A stretch of 64,000 bases of DNA from Halioxenophilus sp033283405 (GTDB lineage Bacteria > Pseudomonadota > Gammaproteobacteria > Pseudomonadales > Cellvibrionaceae). A model generated the notes under the pieces. It saw only the letters and a list, made by a program, of their open reading frames with translations. It did no database searches and was not told the origin of the DNA. Positions 17,743-28,548 of this stretch are shown here, piece after piece. The stretch lies in NCBI RefSeq assembly GCF_033283405.1, contig NZ_JAWMQR010000001.1:1116001-1180000 (forward strand), in the 5' to 3' direction. Position numbers and translations under genes: made by a program. How positions within the stretch are numbered: position 1 is the stretch's first letter; each line of letters begins with the position of its first letter.

Positions 17743-19122
17743 ATGAACAGCTTTATTGTCGACCTAGGAAAAACCAACCTGAAGTGCCAATTGATCGGGA
17801 GCAACGGCGATCTGCTCTGGGCGGAGAGCAGAGCCAACGTGGCAAATACCGCTGCGCCCTACCCGCATATTGATTTAGAGGGCATCTGGCAATGGCTACT
17901 CGAATGCCTGCGCCAGGTGGCCGACCAATTCCCGGTGGCAGCAATCAATATCAGCACCCACGGCGCCTGCGCGGTGCTGCTGGATGAAACCGGCACGCCA
18001 ACGCTGCCGGCAATGGATTATGAATATGAAGAGCTGGATGCGATTGCCGATGGCTACGATCAAGTGCGGCCTTCGTTTGCCGACACCCTCTCGCCGCGCC
18101 TGCCACTCGGCCTAAACCTGGGCCGCCAGCTCTGGTGGCAGAAGGTGCACTTCCCCGAGCAATTTGCCCAAACCAGGCAACTTCTGCTCTACCCCCAGTA
18201 TTGGGCCTGGCGCCTGTCTGGTATTGCCGCCTCGGAAAGAACTTCTCTGGGCTGCCACACTGATTTGTGGCTACCGGAGGCCGATGCGCCGTCTAAATTG
18301 CTGAACAGTCTGCAACTTACCCATACCCTACCGCCCCCGATAAGCAACTGGCAGCCGCTCGGGCCAATTACTGCGGAAGTGGCTGCCGCTACCGGCCTGA
18401 CTCAGGATTGCCAGGTATTTCCCGGCGTGCACGACTCCAACGCCAGTCTCGCGTGGCACCTCCATAACGCCGGCAACCTAATCGATGGTGCACAAGAACT
18501 GACGGTGGTCTCCGCCGGCACTTGGGTAATCACCATGGCCATGGGTACCGACTGCCGACGCTTGCAGGAGAGCCGCGATATGCTCGCCAATGTTAGCGTA
18601 CTGGGTCAGCTGGTAGCCTGTGCCCGCTTTATGGGTGGCCGCGAATTTGAAGCGATCTGCGCAGAGACCCACGCTTCGGCCGACGATGCTGTCGCCGCAG
18701 ATGACATTCAACAACTAGTGGATGAACAGGTATTCGCCCTGCCTAATTTTGCCGGTAATAGCGGCCCATATAATGACCGCGCCGCCGCAATAGAAGGCCG
18801 GCCTCACAACGGCAAAGCGCTGGCGACTCTTTACCTGGCATTAATGATTGACCTGGAGCTGGAGCTACTGTCTGCCAAAGGACCGATTTTATTCGGCAGC
18901 ACCTCCTTAAAAAACCCCCTGCTCTGCCGACTGCTGGCACAGTTACGACCGCAGCAGCCGATACTGCTCTCCGGCCAGGAAGCCGGTTCTATTATTGGTT
19001 GCTGGGTATTAACGCGATGGCAGCAAGCGAATATAGGCCAAGCGTATCAGCGGGCAAAGGCCACCCAGATACAAAACCTAGAAGATTATCAACAACGCTG
19101 GCGCACTGCCGTAAGCAACTAG
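17743..19122 (+). CDS. FGGY-family carbohydrate kinase, putative rhamnulokinase
   Basis: A sugar kinase of 459 residues with the ribonuclease-H-like double domain. The N-terminal phosphate-1 motif is IVDLGKTNLKCQL, the substrate loop is INISTHGACAV, and the second-domain motif is VVSAGTWVI, which is typical of rhamnulokinase and related FGGY enzymes. In this cluster it should phosphorylate L-rhamnulose at O1 to feed the RhaEW aldolase. It is more divergent than E. coli RhaB, so the assignment rests partly on its neighbours: the permease ends 3 bases upstream, and rhaI/rhaEW are on the facing arm. Confidence 0.82.
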   Translation: MNSFIVDLGKTNLKCQLIGSNGDLLWAESRANVANTAAPYPHIDLEGIWQWLLECLRQVADQFPVAAINISTHGACAVLLDETGTPTLPAMDYEYEELDAIADGYDQVRPSFADTLSPRLPLGLNLGRQLWWQKVHFPEQFAQTRQLLLYPQYWAWRLSGIAASERTSLGCHTDLWLPEADAPSKLLNSLQLTHTLPPPISNWQPLGPITAEVAAATGLTQDCQVFPGVHDSNASLAWHLHNAGNLIDGAQELTVVSAGTWVITMAMGTDCRRLQESRDMLANVSVLGQLVACARFMGGREFEAICAETHASADDAVAADDIQQLVDEQVFALPNFAGNSGPYNDRAAAIEGRPHNGKALATLYLALMIDLELELLSAKGPILFGSTSLKNPLLCRLLAQLRPQQPILLSGQEAGSIIGCWVLTRWQQANIGQAYQRAKATQIQNLEDYQQRWRTAVSN

Positions 19123-19172
19123 ATCGGCCATCAAATGACCCATAACAGTCGCAAGCACACAGAGAGATATTC

Positions 19173-20645
<1,473 letters not shown>

Positions 20646-20738
20646 GCGATGTGCGTTCTCACTTCCCATTAATAGCGGAGCCAAAATCCACTCAGTAAGA
20701 CACAGCCAACGAAGAATTAAAGCGAGATTGGTTTCCAG

Positions 20739-21416
20739 CTACTGGCTTTTGTTTATAGCTTGAATAGCATTCGGAAGAGTTGAAGCGACGAGTGTAGGCT
20801 CAATACCCCAGGGATCAAATACCGCATCAGCCTGCCGTTGAATCCAGGCGGCCTTGAGCCCAGCTGAAATTGCCCCGATAACATCAAAGGGGTTACTGGA
20901 TACCAGCCAGATTGAACCCCCGGGCTGCGGCATATTACCGGCCAACGCCTTATAAACCAAGGGATTCGGCTTAAAGGTTTGCTGCTGGTCGACACTGACA
21001 ACCGCGTCAAATTGATGAATGATACCGGCGTTTACTAACAAGGCCTCCACACTGCTTTTTAGTCCGTTGGAAAAAGCATATCGATAAAAGCCAAAACCTT
21101 TCGCCATTTCCAAGCCAGTTGCCACATCATCGAATGCCGGCAGCTTGCGATAGAGCGCCATTAGTTCGGACTTCACTTCCGCTGAGAGCGAAAATTTTAA
21201 CAATTGGCAAGTATACTCCAATGCCTGCTGTGTGCAGACGTCAAAATTTTCATAGCATTGCATTAAACCACGGCGAAAGCTGTATTCCAGTTGCTTCTCT
21301 CGCCAAACACGGGAAAACTGTGCCGCCTGTTCACCCACCAACAATTGCAGCCTGGCAACAACGCCGTGGGTGTCGATTAATGTACCGTAGATATCAAACG
21401 CTAAAGCCGTAGCCAT
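20739..21416 (-). CDS. L-2-haloacid dehalogenase (HAD type II)
   Basis: A HAD-superfamily hydrolase of 225 residues. The nucleophile Asp is at residue 8 in AFDIYGTLID. The Arg-containing WREKQLEYSFRRGLM, the Ser of AFSNGLKSS, the Lys of TFKPNPLVY and the SSNPFDVIGA loop together form the specific signature of L-2-haloacid dehalogenases, which hydrolyse L-2-haloalkanoates to D-2-hydroxy acids by inversion. The start is ATG at 21416. It is convergent with pyruvate kinase and 200 bases from the SRPBCC gene, so it is likely its own unit. The physiological substrate may be natural marine organohalogens; that is an inference. Confidence 0.88.
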   Translation of the reverse strand: MATALAFDIYGTLIDTHGVVARLQLLVGEQAAQFSRVWREKQLEYSFRRGLMQCYENFDVCTQQALEYTCQLLKFSLSAEVKSELMALYRKLPAFDDVATGLEMAKGFGFYRYAFSNGLKSSVEALLVNAGIIHQFDAVVSVDQQQTFKPNPLVYKALAGNMPQPGGSIWLVSSNPFDVIGAISAGLKAAWIQRQADAVFDPWGIEPTLVASTLPNAIQAINKSQ

Positions 21417-21631
21417 CTCTGTTACCGAGAGTTGTTGAGAGTTGTTGTCTTGTTAATCTAGAGAATAAGAAATGTGTACCGCGGCGGAGTATTGCCAAGT
21501 AAACACTCCTTTTGCCACTGGCCATAAGCCAATAATGCTAACCAGGTTACAAAACAATAACCGGCACGGGAAAATCCCAGTTACATAAAATAGCCGATAA
21601 GTTACTAACTCCGCCTAACAACTTAAACATG

Positions 21632-22048
21632 TTATTGCATTAAAAATGTTTCCATACAATTTAATAACTTATCTATATTAGCAGATGCCTTTGCTTCCGC
21701 TTCACTCACCTCCAACCCCCCTCGGCTAAATGTACAACTCCACTCCACTTCACAGCCATCATCGACCGGCTTAACCACTACACGACCATTATAGTTCGCA
21801 AGAGGCATAAGCGGAGACTGCGCAATTTTGTACAGTAGAGTACGACTTTCAGTATCAGCAGAGAGCAGAGTTTCATCCAATGGCGGCATCCCAGGATTAT
21901 GAAAACGCCGGACCACCCCCTCTTCCGAGGTAAAAACCTCGGGGGTCAACTCCTTCGTTAACCATTGAGTATCGCCCCAATTAGAGAGCAACGACCAAAC
22001 CTGATCCGCTGGTAGCGTGAAAGAACGAGTAATAGACACATAGATCAT
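21632..22048 (-). CDS. SRPBCC (START/polyketide-cyclase-like) family protein
   Basis: A small soluble protein of 138 residues with the helix-grip fold pattern. It begins MIYVSITRSFTLPADQVWSLLSNWGDTQW, the usual first strand and helices, ends with a long C-terminal helix, and has a central WSCTFSRGG strand. Such proteins bind hydrophobic ligands and sometimes act as cyclases or dehydratases. I choose ATG at 22048, with AGGTG 5 bases upstream. It lies 60 bases after an enoyl-CoA hydratase gene on the same strand and may be co-transcribed with it. The ligand is unknown. Confidence 0.75.
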   Translation of the reverse strand: MIYVSITRSFTLPADQVWSLLSNWGDTQWLTKELTPEVFTSEEGVVRRFHNPGMPPLDETLLSADTESRTLLYKIAQSPLMPLANYNGRVVVKPVDDGCEVEWSCTFSRGGLEVSEAEAKASANIDKLLNCMETFLMQ

Positions 22049-22108
22049 GAAACACCTAATTATTATAAATTGAAGCAATGTTAGACAGTCAATCAGAGTA
22101 ATGATTGC

Positions 22109-22915
22109 CTAGTCACCTTGGAACTTTGGTGCTCGTTTTTCAAGAAATGCAGAACAGGCTTCAGCGAAATCACTGGTGGCCAGCCCGACAATTTGAGTCT
22201 GGTTTTCCAGCAGAATGGCAGCCTGTATACTTGGGGAATCTAAATTTTGCCACATAATCTTTTTCGTAGATTGTAAAGAATATGGACTAACTTCCAACAT
22301 AGAATCAGCCAATTCCATGCAGCAATTCATGAGGTCAGACGGCTCCACTACCCGGCTTACCAAGCCAATTTGACTCGCCTCTTCCGCCAATACCGGCCGC
22401 CCGGTCAGCATAATTTCGAAAGCCCGGGATGCACCAATCACACGCGGCAAATGGTAACTAATACCACATTCACCCGCACTTAACCCTATTTTTACCGCGC
22501 CAACAAGGCACTTGAGAGTGCTGGTGGCAATCCGGACATCGCATGCCAGGGCTAACCCCAACCCCGCACCGGCAACGGCACCTTGCATTGCACAAATAAC
22601 CGGTTGCGGCATGGATCGTATCTGCGTAATCAAACCTGAGAATTGCTCCTGCAACGCTATATTCGCACTGATTCCGGGATTCTCAAGCTGACGCTGCTGA
22701 TTGGCTTTTAGATCGAGCCCCGCGCAGAATGCAGCGCCTTCGCCGGCTAGAATAACAACACGACAGGCGTTGTCGGAGGCGATCTCGTTCAATACCACCT
22801 CTAATTCTCGAGCCATTGTAATCGTCATTGCATTGCGCGCAGCCGGACGATTGAGCTTTACAATCGCAAGGGAGCTGCTTGGCTTGACGACAAGAACATC
22901 TTTAAATTCAGCCAC
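22109..22915 (-). CDS. Enoyl-CoA hydratase/isomerase family protein
   Basis: A crotonase-fold enzyme of 268 residues. The CoA and oxyanion-hole regions are clear: GAAFCAGLDLKAN (about residues 60-72) and AMQGAVAGAGLGLALACDVRIA (about 110-130). At the second catalytic position the helix reads GLSAGECGISYHLPRVIG, where Glu sits in the GECG element, consistent with hydratase or isomerase activity. The C-terminus AFLEKRAPKFQGD is typical. It is first in a two-gene unit with the SRPBCC gene. Given the surrounding P450, SDR and thiolase genes, a role in side-chain beta-oxidation is likely but unproven. Confidence 0.85.
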   Translation of the reverse strand: MAEFKDVLVVKPSSSLAIVKLNRPAARNAMTITMARELEVVLNEIASDNACRVVILAGEGAAFCAGLDLKANQQRQLENPGISANIALQEQFSGLITQIRSMPQPVICAMQGAVAGAGLGLALACDVRIATSTLKCLVGAVKIGLSAGECGISYHLPRVIGASRAFEIMLTGRPVLAEEASQIGLVSRVVEPSDLMNCCMELADSMLEVSPYSLQSTKKIMWQNLDSPSIQAAILLENQTQIVGLATSDFAEACSAFLEKRAPKFQGD

Positions 22916-23460
22916 AATATCACCTTATATTTATGCTTATTATCTACCTGATTATAAATAGCCGGAGCACTAACTACTAAAGCGAACAAGGTCATTAATT
23001 AATATGAAGTTCTCGTTTAACGCGGCTAATACGACCACTTAATAAACAGCAATTTTAATTGATTCACCCATTATTCAAAATAAGTGAACCGTCCCTTACA
23101 AATTACGAATACAAATACAACCCTAGGTAACCGTCAATACGACCATAGGCCTAACGATCAAAGGGCAGTAGGTTAATTACTGAGGCAAGCAAATACTTAA
23201 ATGATCGACCCGATGCGGATTGTGCTACCGACGACAAATACAATTTTTATTAAAAACGCTTAGATAATAACTGAAATTTTGAATAGAGACACTCGATTAA
23301 AAATAACGCAGGCTAACAATACAGTCACCTTCTAGCGAATAGACAACGCATTTGTTCAACAAACTTGAGCAATGAGGCAGAACAATATCCCCGCCAGGCG
23401 GTAATAGTGGAGCAGACAGATAAATCAGACTAGCCGAGGCGCAATGTCACTACAGCAATC
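22916..23460. promoter_or_regulatory. Long AT-rich intergenic region with a shared CCATAGGCCTAA motif
   Basis: No convincing gene lies between the enoyl-CoA hydratase start and the tandem repeat. CCATAGGCCTAA at 23143-23154, containing the palindrome TAGGCCTA, is repeated exactly at 26352-26363 upstream of the TonB receptor gene, and the bases that follow are also alike (cgatcaaa versus ggtcaaa). It lies about 230 bases upstream of the hydratase start on its transcribed strand. A common regulator site is inferred. Confidence 0.4.
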
Positions 23461-23512
23461 GGTGGGTATGGCAAGGTGGGTATGGCAAGGTGGGTATGGC
23501 AAGGCAGGTATG
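23461..23512. repeat. 14-base tandem repeat, three perfect copies plus one partial
   Basis: GGTGGGTATGGCAA occurs head to tail at 23461-23474, 23475-23488 and 23489-23502. It is followed by a degenerate fourth copy (GGCAGGTATG, 23503-23512). The unit length is not a multiple of three and the repeat lies outside genes, downstream of the minus-strand TonB receptor gene. It has the form of a short variable-number tandem repeat. Confidence 0.85.
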
Positions 23513-23545
23513 AACATGCTGGTACACGAGCTTCGCACTAGCTAT

Positions 23546-23575
23546 AAACAAAAACGGGAAGCATTGCTTCCCGTT
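23546..23575 (-). terminator. Rho-independent terminator of the TonB receptor gene
   Basis: AACGGGAAGC (23553-23562) and GCTTCCCGTT (23566-23575) form a perfect 10-base stem with a 3-base loop. Read on the minus strand, the stem is followed at once by a T-rich run (TTTTTGTTTA). It lies 45 bases after the stop of the TonB receptor at 23621. Confidence 0.85.
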
Positions 23576-23620
23576 CTTGCCTGCTTCTATTTTACAGTGA
23601 TAACACAATGGCCTTCACTT

Positions 23621-26044
23621 TTAGAAACTGTAACGAACTGATGCACCAACCGTACGGGGAGCACCATAGGTGAACGCCGTCCAGCCCAGTGAATCAATCA
23701 CGTTCAAGCCACCGGCCACGTACTCTTCGTCGGTAACGTTGTTCGCGTAAAGGGCAACATCAAACGCTGAGCCCATAACACTACGCCAATCCGCTCTCAA
23801 GTTGAATACGGTATAACCATCAACTTCAGAAACGCTCTTGGCAATCGCCAGGTTCTCGGCAGTCCAGTTCTGAACAGCAGCCTGCTCGTCATAGACGACT
23901 GCTGTTTCATCAGTGGTCATTTCGGTTTGCCAATAGCCACTGGCTGACAGTGATAGATCACCGAAGCTGGGATCGATTGGCAGATAGTAGTTAACTGACA
24001 CAGTAGCAGTTTGCTCTGGGATATAGACAAAGTCACTGTCAGACAGATCAACTTCCTTGTCCCAACCTTGGTCAGAAATCCACTCGTCGTAACCAGCATC
24101 GACATACGAGTAAGCAAAGCTCATCGTCAGGTTATCAGTTACTGACGCCACGATATCAAACTCGAGGCCAGCAATAGTGGCTTTTGCCGCATTAACCGTT
24201 ACGACTCCAAAGCCGGTACCGGCAGTTGTGGATTGGCTCTTCTGGATATCTTTGTAATCCTGCCAGTAGATAGCAAGGTTAGATCGAACCGGCACGGTAG
24301 CAATACGCCAATCGGCTTTGTGGCCAATCTCATAGGTGATAACGGTCTCTTCGTCAAAGGGCTGCAGAGTTTCGTTATCAAAACCACGGAGATTGATACC
24401 ACCAGCCCGATAACCGGTAGAAATACTGCCGTACAACAGATGGCCTTCGGCGGGCTTGTAGTTTAGCGAGGTCCGCCAAGTGGGGCTGCTGTAGGTTTCG
24501 CTCTCTGTACGAGCGCAGTTATCATCCGGCAGTAGAACACCGTTCTCATCAGACACAGCACAAGTTAATGCCGCTATATTACCAATCGCAGTCCGGTATT
24601 TAGTGGTAACTTCCCGCTTATCAGAGCTGTAACGCAAACCTACTGTCCAAGACAATTGATCGGAAAAGTTATAGGTACCTTCACCAAACAGACCAGCAGC
24701 AGTATTTTTAACATCACCCTCCGGAGCTGACTGGAAAATGGAAAAGGTGCTTGGACTTGGCGCAGCTATAATTTGCACCAACCCGGTTTGAGAACCTTTC
24801 ATCTCATAAACGTAACCACCAACAATCCAGTCCATGGCGTAGTCAAAGGCAGATCCAACCAACTGAATTTCGTCACTGAACTGTTCTGACTCACTGCTTA
24901 TTTCATCGGGATTAAACGTGGGTACCAAGCCGCCGGTTTCGCTACCAAACATTGGCAAAGCAGTACCATCAGCATCGTTCGCACGATTCCATTCGACATT
25001 ACGGTAGCCGAAAATATTTTTAAAGCTGAGATCAGCGGTAAGCTCAACCTCGGTTACATTCGCAACAACAGTGTTCTCAATCTTATCTTTACCAAGAACA
25101 TCGGTAGCGATTTTAAACGCATCATCCCGGGCTGCTTGTTCATCAACGGCCTGTTGGGCAAGGTTTACACCATCCTGTGTGTAGAAGGCACCGATCAAAA
25201 ATCCAAGATTTGTACTGCTGTTATAGGCTGCGGGAACAGGAACCCGGGAGAACATATCATTCTGTCCCCAATCCAGGGTCAGCAGGTTACTGAAACCGTC
25301 AGTTTCAAAATTAACACCCAAACGCAGCGCTTCGGAATCTTCATCCCAAAAATCTTCATTAACCAGATCTGAACGAACGTTTTCCTGATAACCATCACGG
25401 GTGACCTTACGGCCAGACAGACGAAATTGGAGGTTATCATTTACGGGAATATCAACAGCTCCTTCGGCACTCACCAGATTAAAATCGCCTACCTTGCCTT
25501 CGAAATAACCGCCCAGCTCGGTACCGGGTCGCTTTGGTGTAATTAACAGCGCACCACCGGTACTGTTACGACCAAATAGAGTACCTTGCGGACCTTTCAA
25601 TACCTGTACGTTGGATAGGTCATACATACCCAAGTTAGTACCGAATGACGGGGTCATTACGATATCGGCAAAATAGATGGGAATAGCGGCATCCAAACCG
25701 AGAGTTGAATCGGTGGGGCGCTGGCCACGAATCGAAATAACCGGTTCGTTGGTGGAGGTACCACCGTTGGATACACGTAACGACGGCACTTGAGTCCCCA
25801 AATCATTCAGCTCGGTAATGTTTTGGTTACGCAGGTAATCCTCCCCCATAGCCGTAACGGCCACAGGTACTTCTTGCAGGTTCTCCTCACGTCGGCGAGC
25901 AGTCACTACGATCTCTTCAAGAACTCGCAGTTCTTGTTGCGCTGCAACATTAGCAACATAACCAAAAGAGGCTGATGCCAGGGCAATGCAGATTAATGAA
26001 CGTTGAAATGTGGTGTTTGGCAACTGAAATGAAACAGCTTTCAT
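23621..26044 (-). CDS. TonB-dependent outer-membrane receptor
   Basis: A receptor of 807 residues. A signal peptide spans about residues 1-36, ending VANVAAQQ. The plug domain follows, with EEIVVTARRREENLQEVPVAVTAM, the GPQGTLFGRNSTGGALLI element and a long beta-barrel ending in an aromatic residue (VRYSF). The plug start EIVVTARRREE is typical of gammaproteobacterial and sphingomonad receptors in catabolic clusters. It should import a large or scarce hydrophobic substrate across the outer membrane using TonB energy. ATG at 26044 is chosen because the signal peptide begins there and GGAGAG lies upstream; earlier in-frame starts would break the signal peptide. The ligand is unknown; context suggests the island's substrate. 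Confidence 0.9.
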   Translation of the reverse strand: MKAVSFQLPNTTFQRSLICIALASASFGYVANVAAQQELRVLEEIVVTARRREENLQEVPVAVTAMGEDYLRNQNITELNDLGTQVPSLRVSNGGTSTNEPVISIRGQRPTDSTLGLDAAIPIYFADIVMTPSFGTNLGMYDLSNVQVLKGPQGTLFGRNSTGGALLITPKRPGTELGGYFEGKVGDFNLVSAEGAVDIPVNDNLQFRLSGRKVTRDGYQENVRSDLVNEDFWDEDSEALRLGVNFETDGFSNLLTLDWGQNDMFSRVPVPAAYNSSTNLGFLIGAFYTQDGVNLAQQAVDEQAARDDAFKIATDVLGKDKIENTVVANVTEVELTADLSFKNIFGYRNVEWNRANDADGTALPMFGSETGGLVPTFNPDEISSESEQFSDEIQLVGSAFDYAMDWIVGGYVYEMKGSQTGLVQIIAAPSPSTFSIFQSAPEGDVKNTAAGLFGEGTYNFSDQLSWTVGLRYSSDKREVTTKYRTAIGNIAALTCAVSDENGVLLPDDNCARTESETYSSPTWRTSLNYKPAEGHLLYGSISTGYRAGGINLRGFDNETLQPFDEETVITYEIGHKADWRIATVPVRSNLAIYWQDYKDIQKSQSTTAGTGFGVVTVNAAKATIAGLEFDIVASVTDNLTMSFAYSYVDAGYDEWISDQGWDKEVDLSDSDFVYIPEQTATVSVNYYLPIDPSFGDLSLSASGYWQTEMTTDETAVVYDEQAAVQNWTAENLAIAKSVSEVDGYTVFNLRADWRSVMGSAFDVALYANNVTDEEYVAGGLNVIDSLGWTAFTYGAPRTVGASVRYSF

Positions 26045-26228
26045 TATAATTATCTCTCTCCAAAGATTTTTGGACATCCGTGTGGCTTGCGCTTGCATAA
26101 CAAGAGAGATGCCCGCTCTTTACACGCACGAAAGCCAACTATCTGAAGAACATAATTGACCTGCGTGCCGAGTAAGGCCACAGCGGAGTTATTGTTGTGA
26201 TAGGTTATTGCTGAATTAAAGTGATATA

Positions 26229-26363
26229 GAAATTATATTTCTTATACCTAAAAAGTTGTCCCGCTTTTCGCTAATCCGGGCAAGACTGAATATCACAGCC
26301 TTATAAGATTACCTAATAAGAAGGCCTATGGGAACAAATAAATTGCTGTAACCATAGGCCTAA
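26229..26363. promoter_or_regulatory. Upstream region of TonB receptor gene with dyads
   Basis: The 354-base gap between the TonB receptor start (26044) and the amidohydrolase stop (26399) holds no gene. AGGCCTATGG (26322-26331) pairs perfectly with CCATAGGCCT (26352-26361) across 20 bases. The right arm is part of the CCATAGGCCTAA motif also found at 23143. A second dyad, GAAAT-TAT-ATTTC (26229-26241), is accompanied by a minus-strand TATAAT. These are candidate operator and promoter elements for the receptor gene. Confidence 0.4.
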
Positions 26364-26398
26364 GGTCAAATTTTTATCAAATTTGAGAAAGCGGTAAG

Positions 26399-27724
26399 TT
26401 AACCTGCTGCTTTGGCTTTTTCCGCGTGGTGGGCAAACATCTTCATCAAGTCACCAGAGGTAATTCGCCGCGGCTCTTCACCGGCAGCCAAAGGCGATTC
26501 GCCACCGGCTGATTTTGGTGTGGTATCAACACCGGCCGCAGCAGCCTGTGCACGCAATGCAGCAACCGTTAAATCCTCACGTTTATTGTGCTTGAACAGA
26601 TCAAAGTTGAAATAGTTCATCGCATTAAGGTGAGTGATTTTGTCGATTTGCACATCGGTCAAACCTTTCAAGGTTTTCCACAAGAATTCGGGAACCTCGG
26701 GCCACAAAGTATCGGAGTGCGGATAGTCGCACTCGTAAGCGATTAGGTCTTCGTTCAGATATTTGAGGTTATCCAGACCAAATGCATCATCAATGAAACA
26801 GCTCATGAAATGCTTCTTGAAGATATCGCTTGGTTTCTTGCCTTGGAAGCTGGAGTGGGTCCAGGCTTTGTGCCGTGAGTGGCTGAAATCGGCACGTTCC
26901 ATGAAGTAAGGAATCCAACCAATACCAGATTCAGACAGGCAGATTTTCATTGAAGGATAACGTTCAAAGGCGGACAACTGCAGCCAGTCAGCGGCACCAA
27001 CACTGCAAGACATCGGCATGGTGGTAATCCATGCTTCAATGGGGGTTTCCGCAGAAGCATGAGGGGCCGGGTTACCTGCACCAATGTGCAAACAGATAGT
27101 AATATCCAAATCTGCTACGGCTTTCCACAGTGGTTCCCAATAAGCGTTGTGAATACTGGGTAAACCTTGAGTCGTTGGGTTTTCATTCAAAGAAACCGCA
27201 GTACAACCTTTGGCCGCAATTCGCTTCAATTCAGCTACCGTTGCGTCCATATCCCAAGTGGGCAGAATGCCACAGGGAATAAAACGGCCAGGATGCGCAC
27301 CGCACCACTCATCAATGTGCCAATCGTTGTAAGCACGCAGGTGAATTAAAGCCAAGGCTTTATCGGGAGCTTTATGGAAGCGACCACCGTCAAAACCAAC
27401 TACGGTACCGAAGTTGAGTGAAGCAGCAATGCCGTTGACGTTCATGTCGCCGACACGGGCATCAACGTTGTATACGCCTTGACGCATCTCTTCCAGAGAG
27501 TTTGGCTCCATTCCATACTCTTCCAGTGGACGACCAACAACGGCATTCAGACCAACCGATGGCATGAACATGCCTTGGTAAGTCCAGAAGTTTTTACCGT
27601 TCTCGTCCACGCCAAATTTTGGAGCTGTTGCCAAATGCTCTTTGGACAGGTGCTTGTCAAACATGTCTGGGGGTTCGGTGATATGGTCATCTACGCTGAT
27701 GATCACAAGATCATTCATTTCCAT
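26399..27724 (-). CDS. Amidohydrolase family 2 protein (ACMSD-like metal-dependent hydrolase)
   Basis: A TIM-barrel hydrolase of 441 residues. The first strand carries the metal motif in IISVDDHITEPPDMF (D-x-H form), and further His/Asp ligands appear in ITICLHIGAG and in YECDYPHSDTLWP. This group (PF04909) includes decarboxylases and hydrolases of aromatic and ring-opened acids. Relatives with the same VDDH-x-EPPDMF start are frequent in actinobacterial and sphingomonad catabolic islands for steroids and terpenoids, often without known function. ATG at 27724 has GAGGAA 6 bases upstream. It is followed by a 350-base gap and preceded by DUF2889, with its own probable promoter. Confidence 0.82.
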   Translation of the reverse strand: MEMNDLVIISVDDHITEPPDMFDKHLSKEHLATAPKFGVDENGKNFWTYQGMFMPSVGLNAVVGRPLEEYGMEPNSLEEMRQGVYNVDARVGDMNVNGIAASLNFGTVVGFDGGRFHKAPDKALALIHLRAYNDWHIDEWCGAHPGRFIPCGILPTWDMDATVAELKRIAAKGCTAVSLNENPTTQGLPSIHNAYWEPLWKAVADLDITICLHIGAGNPAPHASAETPIEAWITTMPMSCSVGAADWLQLSAFERYPSMKICLSESGIGWIPYFMERADFSHSRHKAWTHSSFQGKKPSDIFKKHFMSCFIDDAFGLDNLKYLNEDLIAYECDYPHSDTLWPEVPEFLWKTLKGLTDVQIDKITHLNAMNYFNFDLFKHNKREDLTVAALRAQAAAAGVDTTPKSAGGESPLAAGEEPRRITSGDLMKMFAHHAEKAKAAG

Positions 27725-27760
27725 ACTATCTTCCTCATTCGGCGGTATGTCAGGTACCAG

Positions 27761-27789
27761 ATTATTCTGGCTTGTGAGTGATAATTCAA
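27761..27789 (-). promoter_or_regulatory. Candidate sigma-70 promoter for the amidohydrolase gene
   Basis: On the minus strand TTGAAT (27789-27784) and AATAAT (27766-27761) are separated by exactly 17 bases. This predicts a transcript start some 25-30 bases upstream of the amidohydrolase ATG. It fills the 65-base gap behind the DUF2889 stop codon. Confidence 0.45.
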
Positions 27790-28548
27790 CTATCGAGTTG
27801 ATTTGTTTTCATTATCATTTGCGATAACCAAAGCAGCGAGAGGTTCTAAATTTTCTACGCTGAAATCGATTATTTCGCCAATTCTTACAGCAGTTACAGC
27901 ACGTTCAGGTTGAAAGGTATAACAGTTCGGCGGCATGGCTGTAGCATCCGACTGATCAGCCATTGGAATAGTTCTGCCGTGCGCGATCATGAACGCCCAG
28001 CGCAACAATTTAGCGGGCTCTTTTAGCTCGCTTTCCAGACTTTCAATCCACGGCGTCAACCGATCCAAACGGCCCTTCATTGCCTCTTCGGGTAGCTCAA
28101 CAACAAAGCTTCGCACATGCCAACGTAACAAAAGTTCACCATCACGGTGAACTTCCCCAAGACTCAACCCCGTTTCATCTGGGTCAGAGATTAGGATATC
28201 GTAAATAAATGAACTAGCCGCTATGTAATGGTTGCCGGCCAACAAAGCCAAATCGTACAAATGCGTGCAGTTCTGCTTCTTACTACCCAGACGATCAAAA
28301 TCCGTAAGGCTCTGCCCGATAAATGTTTCAGTCGCTTTCTGCTGCGCACCTGGGCAGGTAGTCCATGGAGCTCTGATTATTTCAGCCGTTACCGTTTGCG
28401 CAACGCCATCTTTATGTTCAATGAACAATTTCATGCAGTGAAAATCATCTTCCACTGCCACACGAATCGACAATTCATCAGGCTCTATGGAAAAACGCCG
28501 GCGAAATCCGGATACCGAAGCTACCGGCGTCTCCAATGAAAAAGGCAT
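27790..28548 (-). CDS. DUF2889 family protein
   Basis: An uncharacterised soluble protein of 252 residues. The diagnostic stretch is VEDDFHCMKLFIEHKDG, followed by IIRAPWTTCPGAQQ, which I recognise as DUF2889. An apparent HLYDLALLAGNHY segment supplies conserved His residues. No signal peptide or membrane helix is seen. DUF2889 genes commonly sit in steroid and terpenoid degradation islands, but their biochemical function is not known to me. It overlaps the thiolase stop by one base (TAATG) and is thus translationally coupled to the thiolase/DUF35 pair. Confidence 0.75.
   Translation of the reverse strand: MPFSLETPVASVSGFRRRFSIEPDELSIRVAVEDDFHCMKLFIEHKDGVAQTVTAEIIRAPWTTCPGAQQKATETFIGQSLTDFDRLGSKKQNCTHLYDLALLAGNHYIAASSFIYDILISDPDETGLSLGEVHRDGELLLRWHVRSFVVELPEEAMKGRLDRLTPWIESLESELKEPAKLLRWAFMIAHGRTIPMADQSDATAMPPNCYTFQPERAVTAVRIGEIIDFSVENLEPLAALVIANDNENKSTR

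Noticed and set aside
23461..23512. CRISPR array
   Set aside because: Units are only 14 bases, head to tail with no spacers, and no cas gene is present.
23444..23641. Plus-strand open frame across the 14-base repeats
   Set aside because: It depends on repeat-derived residues, lacks a ribosome site and runs over the terminator and into the TonB gene end.
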